From positions 1 through 37,556 of the forward strand of contig CALHVX010000112.1 of NCBI GenBank assembly GCA_938036875.1: a DNA stretch of 37,556 nucleotides, given 5' to 3'. Of this stretch, positions 32,829 to 37,556 are shown one piece after another. Each line of letters opens with the position of its first letter. The stretch's first letter is position 1. The notes under the pieces are model-generated. The model worked only from the letters and a program-made list of their open reading frames with translations. It was not told the DNA's origin and did not search any database. The translations under genes were made by a program, and so were the position numbers. Origin of the DNA: an uncultured Pseudomonadales bacterium (GTDB lineage: Bacteria; Pseudomonadota; Gammaproteobacteria; Pseudomonadales; Azotimanducaceae).

Positions 32829-34173
32829 CGAGCTGTTAGCCATTGGTATGTTCATCAGCTTTATGACACTGGTGTTCACCGGGTTTCCCGTAGCCTGGAT
32901 ACTGGGTGGGCTGTCGGTGATCTTTACCGCGCTTGCCATTGTGCTTGAAGTGGACTTCAACGTGGCCATCGGCGTGGATTGGGATTACACGTCTTTAAGC
33001 GTCGACCGCATTTGGAACGTGATGGAAAACTGGGTCATGGTGGCCCTACCCATGTTTATCTTTATGGGTTTAATGTTGGACCGCTCTGGCATTGCTAAAG
33101 CGTTGATGACCAACTTCTCCCAACTCTTTGGTGGCATTCGCGGCGGGCTCGCCATTACGGTCACCATCATTGGGCTATTGCTGGCGGCTACAACCGGCAT
33201 CATTGGCGCCTCTGTTGTGTTGCTCGCGTTGCTGGGGTTACCGGCCATGCTGGGGCAAGGTTACGACAAGTCGTTAGCATCCGGTACGGTCTGCGCCGTG
33301 GGTACACTGGGTATTCTCATCCCGCCATCCATCATGCTGGTGCTCATGGCCGATCGCATGTCCATGAGCGTTGGCGATCTATTTTTAGGCGCTGTTTTTC
33401 CCGGCTTGCTGCTCGGTTCGCTCTACATACTGTATATCTTGGTCTACGGCTGGCTAAAACCGGAATCGGCACCCGCCAGCAGTAGCGGTGCGGCAAGCTG
33501 GAGTTTGGTTATTGGCTTGTTTCGCGCCATTGTCCCCCCAGCTTTTTTGATCTTGGCCGTGCTCGGCAGCATCTTCTTTGGCGTTGCTACACCAACCGAG
33601 GCTGCAGGCGTTGGCGCAGCGGGCGCCATGTTGTTGGCTTGGATGAACAACACCTTAAACTTTGAGGTGCTCAAAGAGGTGCTCTATGAGACCACCAAAA
33701 CCACCGCTTTCATCTTTGCAGTGCTGCTTGGTGCTACGGCCTTTTCGTTGGTTCTGCGCGGTTTAGGTGGCGATGAGATCATTGAGCGCACCTTGTTTGG
33801 TTTACCCTTCGGCGCCAACGGCATCCTGATCTGCATCTTGTTAGCCACTTTTGTCTTGGGCTTCTTTTTGGATTGGATCGAGCTGACCCTGATCATCTTG
33901 CCGCTGGTGTCGCCGGTGGTCATGAACCTAGGTTTTGACCCGGTTTGGTTCACCATCTTGTTTGCCGTTTGCCTACAAACCAGCTTCCTCACACCCCCTG
34001 TGGGTTTTGCCATCTTCTACTTAAAAGGCGTGGCACCCGAGGGCATCGATGTGCAAACCATCTATCATGGCGTGTTGCCTTTTATTGCACTGCAGCTACT
34101 CGGCTTGCTGATCATCTTCAACTGGCAGCAAGTGGTCACTTGGTTGCCCGCACAGGCATACGGACAGAACTGA
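32818..34173 (+). CDS. TRAP transporter large permease (DctM family)
   Basis: The ATG at 32818, behind AAGGAAAC, gives 451 residues with about twelve membrane helices. Typical DctM blocks include FPVAWILGGLSVIF, ATTGIIGASVVLLALLGLPAMLGQGYDKSLASG, GTLGILIPPSIMLVLMAD and TPTEAAGVGAAGAM. It forms the sodium-coupled channel half of the uptake system. The operon order is binding protein, small, large. Confidence 0.95.
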   Translation: MAVNELLAIGMFISFMTLVFTGFPVAWILGGLSVIFTALAIVLEVDFNVAIGVDWDYTSLSVDRIWNVMENWVMVALPMFIFMGLMLDRSGIAKALMTNFSQLFGGIRGGLAITVTIIGLLLAATTGIIGASVVLLALLGLPAMLGQGYDKSLASGTVCAVGTLGILIPPSIMLVLMADRMSMSVGDLFLGAVFPGLLLGSLYILYILVYGWLKPESAPASSSGAASWSLVIGLFRAIVPPAFLILAVLGSIFFGVATPTEAAGVGAAGAMLLAWMNNTLNFEVLKEVLYETTKTTAFIFAVLLGATAFSLVLRGLGGDEIIERTLFGLPFGANGILICILLATFVLGFFLDWIELTLIILPLVSPVVMNLGFDPVWFTILFAVCLQTSFLTPPVGFAIFYLKGVAPEGIDVQTIYHGVLPFIALQLLGLLIIFNWQQVVTWLPAQAYGQN

Positions 34174-34174
34174 T

Positions 34175-34197
34175 CACCTAAGCTGAAATCTTAGGTG
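34175..34197. terminator. Hairpin between convergent TRAP and desuccinylase-like genes
   Basis: CACCTAAG (34175-34182) and CTTAGGTG (34190-34197) form an 8-bp stem around CTGAAAT. It begins just after the dctM stop and includes the stop of the opposite gene. It may terminate both transcripts, but lacks a T-run. Confidence 0.5.
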
Positions 34198-35324
34198 GCA
34201 TCCGAACGCGGATCTTCGGCTGGAGACGGCACGGATTCAATTTCGTACAAACGGTCTTCTTCAATGTTGCTACCGTGTTCGGCAATCTCGGATGCAACCG
34301 CGCGCGCTTCTTCAAAGTAAGCAATATGGAACAGTGCCTCTCCTTCATTCACCAAGGGGAGGTTGCTCAGGCAAATGACAATGCCATCTCTTTTGGCCAG
34401 AAGCAGCGACTCATCCGAAGAAAAAGGCGCTGAAATAACCCCCAGCGTATCACCCGCTTTAACCCGTGCACCGAGCTTTGCAATGGGGCGAAAAATGCCG
34501 TCTGCAGGTGCACGAAACCAACCGGAAGATTTGGCGATGTAAGGCTCAGCTCTCACGGTTTGAATCTTCTTCGCGGGTAGCATCTCCAACGCTCGCATGA
34601 CGCTCACGATCCCGCGAACACCGGTTACAATGGACCGCTCATAAAGCCGTAACGCTTCACCGGCTTCGTAGGTAATCACGGGAATGCCTAGCTGACCTGC
34701 TTCTGCGCGCAAGCTGTTGTCGATTAAGCCTGAATTGATGATCACCGGTATGGAGAAACCTTCGGCCATCGCTCGCACGCCGGGCTCATCAAGAGCTGCG
34801 CGTACTTGTGGCAGGTTGTCCCGATTCACGGCTGCGGTATGTAAATCAATAATGTGTGTGCACCGCTTCACCACCTCATTAAAGAAGATATGGGCCATTC
34901 GAGAAGCAATCGAACCTCTCTCGTTACCAGGGAAGCAGCGATTGAGGTCTCGACGGTCTGGCAAGTAGCGAGACTGATGGATAAAACCAAACAAATTCAC
35001 TACGGGCACCAAGACCAAGGTACCGCGCAATCTGTTCAACGCACCAAAACTACGCGTTCGCCGAATTATTTCTACACCGTTTAACTCATCGCCGTGGATC
35101 GCGGCGCAAATCAAGAGCACCGGCCCAGGCAAACGACCGTGGATGACTTCAACCGGCATGTTCAACGGCGTATGGGTGAACAAGTTGGCTGTAGGTAAAT
35201 CAAATTGAACGCGCTCACCTGGCTGGATCGTGCGACCGGCAATTTCAAACGGCTTGGCCGCCTTTGTCGTTTTCGCTTTCTTCCCGGCTTTAGTTGTCGA
35301 ATCGGCGTTTACAGTCTTACTCAA
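34191..35324 (-). CDS. Succinylglutamate desuccinylase/aspartoacylase family protein
   Basis: This 377-residue M14-type metal enzyme follows a Lys- and Ala-rich N-terminal tail (about 1-25). Zinc ligands are in AAIHGDELNGVEIIRR (H and E) and DLHTA (H). A C-terminal lipoyl-like barrel carries PADGIFRPIAKLGARVKAGDTLGVI. The genuine AstE or AspA reaction is not established. Its start overlaps the rimK stop by ATGA, so it probably works with RimK, for instance by trimming or editing acyl or glutamyl groups (inference). Confidence 0.88.
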   Translation of the reverse strand: MSKTVNADSTTKAGKKAKTTKAAKPFEIAGRTIQPGERVQFDLPTANLFTHTPLNMPVEVIHGRLPGPVLLICAAIHGDELNGVEIIRRTRSFGALNRLRGTLVLVPVVNLFGFIHQSRYLPDRRDLNRCFPGNERGSIASRMAHIFFNEVVKRCTHIIDLHTAAVNRDNLPQVRAALDEPGVRAMAEGFSIPVIINSGLIDNSLRAEAGQLGIPVITYEAGEALRLYERSIVTGVRGIVSVMRALEMLPAKKIQTVRAEPYIAKSSGWFRAPADGIFRPIAKLGARVKAGDTLGVISAPFSSDESLLLAKRDGIVICLSNLPLVNEGEALFHIAYFEEARAVASEIAEHGSNIEEDRLYEIESVPSPAEDPRSDAT

Positions 35325-36541
35325 TCGTCATCTCCGGCATCGGTAGGGGTTTCACCCAACTCATCTGAGACCAAATCTTTGATCAACGGGCGACGACGGC
35401 GCCGGGTTTTGGTGGGTATCATGCCGCGCATGGACTCAAGCTTGCCAAAACACAACAGCTTGTCGTCTGGCTCAAGCACACGATCAGCGCGAGGATTAGG
35501 AATGACTTTGTTGCCTCGATAGAGCGTGAGCACGTTAATGTCTTTCTCTGACAGCATGCTGTCTTTGATGGTCACCCCAACAAAATTTGAACCTTCCGGT
35601 ATATACAGCTCGGTCACGCCATAACCTTTACTAACGGTAAGCCTCTGGCGAATATCCAGCTCCGGAAAATCCACCTGAGCGGATATGTAGTCAATCACCG
35701 CACCCGCGACATCCAGCTCCGTACAGCTTTCGATGCCCTCCAAGCCTGGTGAGGAGTTAACCTCCATAATCTGTGGACCCTTAGCACCTTCAAGCATATC
35801 CACACCAGCCACTTGCAGACCTAGTATTTGGGCAGAGCGCACCGCGGTTTCTTTGTAGACCTCATCCAACTCCACCGCTTCAGCGATACCACCGCGATGC
35901 ACATTGCTGCGGAACTCCTGCCCTTGGGCCGTTCGGCGCATGGCCGCCACAACACGATCGCCAACCACAAAGGCACGGATGTCTTTGCCTTTGCTCTCGG
36001 CAACAAACTTTTGGATCAGCACGTTCTGCTTTTGGCTCTGCAGCAATTCAATAATGGATTCCGCCGCTTTGGTGGACTCAGCCAAGAGCACACCAATGCC
36101 CTGTGTTCCCTCGATCAACTTGATCACTACCGGTGCTCCACCCACCCGGGCAATAGCAGGGAGCACGTCTTTTTTGTCCCGAACAAAGGTGGTTCTGGGG
36201 ATGCCGATGTGGTGCCGGCTCAAAATTTGCAAACTACGCAGTTTGTCCCGCGAGTTCATGATGCCGTGTGCGGTATTCGCACAAAACACATCCATCTCTT
36301 GAAATTGACGTACCACGGCTGTGCCGTAGTAAGTAATAGAGGCACCGATACGGGGCAAAACCGCGTCGTAGTTACTCAACGGCTTCTGGCGAAAATATAA
36401 GTCAGGGATACCCTGCTGCAAATCGATGGCAAATTTGAGCGTATCAAGCACCTTAACACTGTGCCCACGCTGAAGCGCGGCCTCTTTTAGACGCCTTGTA
36501 CTATAGGATTTAAGTCCGCGAGATAAGATGGCGAGTTTCAT
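35321..36541 (-). CDS. rimK: RimK-type glutamate ligase with C-terminal TrkA-C domain
   Basis: The start at 36541 (MKLAILSRG) gives 406 residues; a further 60 residues of open frame upstream overlap the divergent protease and are not needed. RimK proteins are ATP-grasp ligases that add glutamates to ribosomal protein S6. Here the pre-ATP-grasp domain, the ATP-grasp core (VVIKLIEGTQGIGVLLAES, AGVDMLEGAKGPQIMEVNSSPGLEGIE) and about 285 aligned residues are intact. A RCK_C/TrkA-C domain (about 325-385: TELYIPEGSNFVGVTIKDS, then DDKLLCFGKLESM) is fused at the end, where E. coli RimK has none. That domain often binds nucleotides and may regulate it. Confidence 0.88.
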   Translation of the reverse strand: MKLAILSRGLKSYSTRRLKEAALQRGHSVKVLDTLKFAIDLQQGIPDLYFRQKPLSNYDAVLPRIGASITYYGTAVVRQFQEMDVFCANTAHGIMNSRDKLRSLQILSRHHIGIPRTTFVRDKKDVLPAIARVGGAPVVIKLIEGTQGIGVLLAESTKAAESIIELLQSQKQNVLIQKFVAESKGKDIRAFVVGDRVVAAMRRTAQGQEFRSNVHRGGIAEAVELDEVYKETAVRSAQILGLQVAGVDMLEGAKGPQIMEVNSSPGLEGIESCTELDVAGAVIDYISAQVDFPELDIRQRLTVSKGYGVTELYIPEGSNFVGVTIKDSMLSEKDINVLTLYRGNKVIPNPRADRVLEPDDKLLCFGKLESMRGMIPTKTRRRRRPLIKDLVSDELGETPTDAGDDD

Positions 36542-36623
36542 GCGGTTTTTGGCTCCCTGTTGGCATATGCCAGGAGAAACAATAGTACTATGGGTATCAA
36601 CGTTGATGTACAAGAGTTGCTGC

Positions 36624-37085
36624 ATGACCGACCTTTTAACCTTCGGCTGGCGCGAGTGGGTAGCCCTGCCCGAGCTTGGCATCAAACGTATCAAGGCCAA
36701 AGTTGATACCGGCGCTCGCACCTCAGCACTTCATGCCTTCGACATAGAAACCTTTACCGAAGACGGTGTGGAACGCATCAAATTTCGGGTACACCCACGC
36801 CAACGCAACACAGAGGTAGAAAAGCTTTGCACCGCAGACTTGGTCGATCAACGTACAGTCACCGACTCCGGCGGACACGCCGAAGACCGCTGGGTAATTT
36901 CGACCAAACTGGTGGTTGGTAACCACAATTGGCCTATCGAGATAACCCTAACCCAACGCACCGATATGCGTTTTCGCATGCTGCTGGGTCGCAAAGCTCT
37001 AGAGCAAGGTGTACTGGTCGATTCTTCCGCCTCTTACCTTGTTGGTAAAAAGCGTCTCAAAAAGAATCCCGTCTCCAGCAGCTAA
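36624..37085 (+). CDS. Retropepsin-like zinc protease (RimB-like)
   Basis: The ATG at 36624 gives 153 residues; the longer frame upstream enters the divergent rimK promoter. The motif A-K-V-D28-T-G30-A-R-T-S-A-L is the DTG of the retropepsin-like ATP-dependent zinc protease family (PF05618). In Pseudomonas, RimB of this family acts with RimK on S6 glutamate tails. Here it is divergent from rimK with 82 bp between the start codons. It probably cleaves the product of the ligase. It overlaps the DapA-like gene's end by 4 bp. Confidence 0.85.
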   Translation: MTDLLTFGWREWVALPELGIKRIKAKVDTGARTSALHAFDIETFTEDGVERIKFRVHPRQRNTEVEKLCTADLVDQRTVTDSGGHAEDRWVISTKLVVGNHNWPIEITLTQRTDMRFRMLLGRKALEQGVLVDSSASYLVGKKRLKKNPVSSS

Positions 37086-37556
37086 AGCAAACCCAAACCT
37101 TCCATTGCGGTTCTTATAGCTAACTTAGCTCCATTGCTAAGCGCAACCATTGGCAGGCGACACTCAGGCCCACATAGACCAAGCAACGAGCAAGCGTACT
37201 TGGCCCCGGTCGGGCTGGGTTCTAAAAACAATGCTTGGTGCAACGGCAGCAAACGCCTCTGTAACGCCAACGCCAACCCAAAGTCTTGATCAGCGCAGGC
37301 CTGCTGCATTTGCTGCGACAACGCGGGTGCCACATTGGCGGTCACCGTAATGCACCCCACCCCGCCGTTTGCGTTGTAGGCAACCGCTGTGGGGTCCTCA
37401 CCCGATAGAAAACAGAAGGGCTTATCAATCAACGCCCGCTCGCGAAGCGGGCGCGATAAGTCACAAGTGGCGTCTTTGACCCCAACGACCGTGGCTAAGG
37501 TTGCAAGCCGTGCCATAGTTTCCGGCTGAATATCAACCACCGCGCGCGCTGGTACG
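37082..37556 (-). CDS. DapA-family (dihydrodipicolinate synthase-like) protein, 5' end off window
   Basis: Only the C-terminal part is present. The frame continues to the window edge, with a V-P-A-R-A-V-V-D-I stretch matching the NVPxRT region of the family. K in GVKDAT is the Schiff-base lysine that binds pyruvate. Later FCFLSGEDPTAVAYNANGGVGCITVTAN is the usual family strand. It could be true DapA (lysine biosynthesis) or another aldolase; the missing half leaves this open. The convergent protease gene overlaps its stop by 4 bp. Confidence 0.88.
   Translation of the reverse strand, partial: VPARAVVDIQPETMARLATLATVVGVKDATCDLSRPLRERALIDKPFCFLSGEDPTAVAYNANGGVGCITVTANVAPALSQQMQQACADQDFGLALALQRRLLPLHQALFLEPSPTGAKYACSLLGLCGPECRLPMVALSNGAKLAIRTAMEGLGLL

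Noticed and set aside
35828-36400. 190-residue plus-strand ORF inside rimK
   Set aside because: It is antisense to conserved rimK sequence, has no recognisable domain and shows His- and Arg-rich composition typical of a shadow.
36528-36623. N-terminal extension of the zinc protease to 36528
   Set aside because: It overlaps the rimK start and has no relation to the family, while ATG 36624 starts the conserved protein.
36542-36721. N-terminal extension of RimK to 36721
   Set aside because: MKLAILSRG at 36541 is the family start; the extra 60 residues are antisense to the protease gene.
1-37556. CRISPR array, prophage, insertion sequence, tRNA or rRNA
   Set aside because: I found no regularly spaced repeats, transposase or integrase-like protein, terminal repeats with target duplication, or tRNA-like cloverleaf.

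Overview
The window reads as chromosomal DNA from a marine-type gammaproteobacterium. It is moderately GC-rich and densely coded, with many short convergent or divergent operons and ATGA or TAATG stop-start overlaps. The gene content (Baeyer-Villiger monooxygenase, haloalkane dehalogenase, PhyH dioxygenase, TakP-like TRAP transporter, RimK/zinc-protease cluster, proton-translocating transhydrogenase) fits an aerobic heterotroph with broad oxidative metabolism. The taxon is inferred from gene style only. I see no phage, insertion sequence, CRISPR array, rRNA or tRNA.

Layout. 1-4.1 kb: a DUF985 cupin and a Baeyer-Villiger monooxygenase, a clear terminator, then a membrane diguanylate cyclase. 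4.1-9.9 kb: a Cof-type HAD phosphatase; an exported haloalkane dehalogenase divergent from a TetR regulator, with a matching palindrome in front of each; a MAPEG membrane protein followed by a peroxiredoxin-like gene; a second TetR; and two small membrane proteins. 9.9-15.9 kb: a small secreted protein, a Nudix hydrolase, an ArsR-SRPBCC pair, an HSL-type esterase, RidA, a GFA-MBL pair and a SpoIIAA-like protein. 15.9-22.4 kb: MscS channel and HAD phosphatase, LLM oxidoreductase with DUF6265, enoyl-CoA hydratase with a TonB_C lipoprotein, PhyH dioxygenase and a VOC protein. 22.5-25.8 kb: a hydroxylaminobenzene-mutase-like protein and the three-gene transhydrogenase operon. 26.3-29.2 kb: an NlpC/P60-like lipoprotein, a di-heme peroxidase and a second SpoIIAA-like protein. 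29.5-34.2 kb: a sulfite dehydrogenase pair and a TRAP transporter. 34.2-37.5 kb: RimK fused to a TrkA-C-type domain, a desuccinylase-like enzyme, a divergent retropepsin-like zinc protease, and a partial DapA-family gene running off the end.

The most important reading is at 7178-7648 on the minus strand. Conventional gene calling would report only a short ORF from 7456. The same frame extends upstream through one in-frame TGA (7508-7510) to an ATG at 7648 and gives a full-length peroxiredoxin-like protein. The TGA lies exactly where the family has its peroxidatic cysteine, in a W-U-P-Y-C motif. A compact stem-loop fitting a bacterial SECIS element follows it. This is most likely a selenoprotein, co-transcribed with a MAPEG protein. 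An 18-bp palindrome in front of this operon recurs with 16/18 identity about 1.1 kb away, in a convergent intergenic region with no evident target gene.
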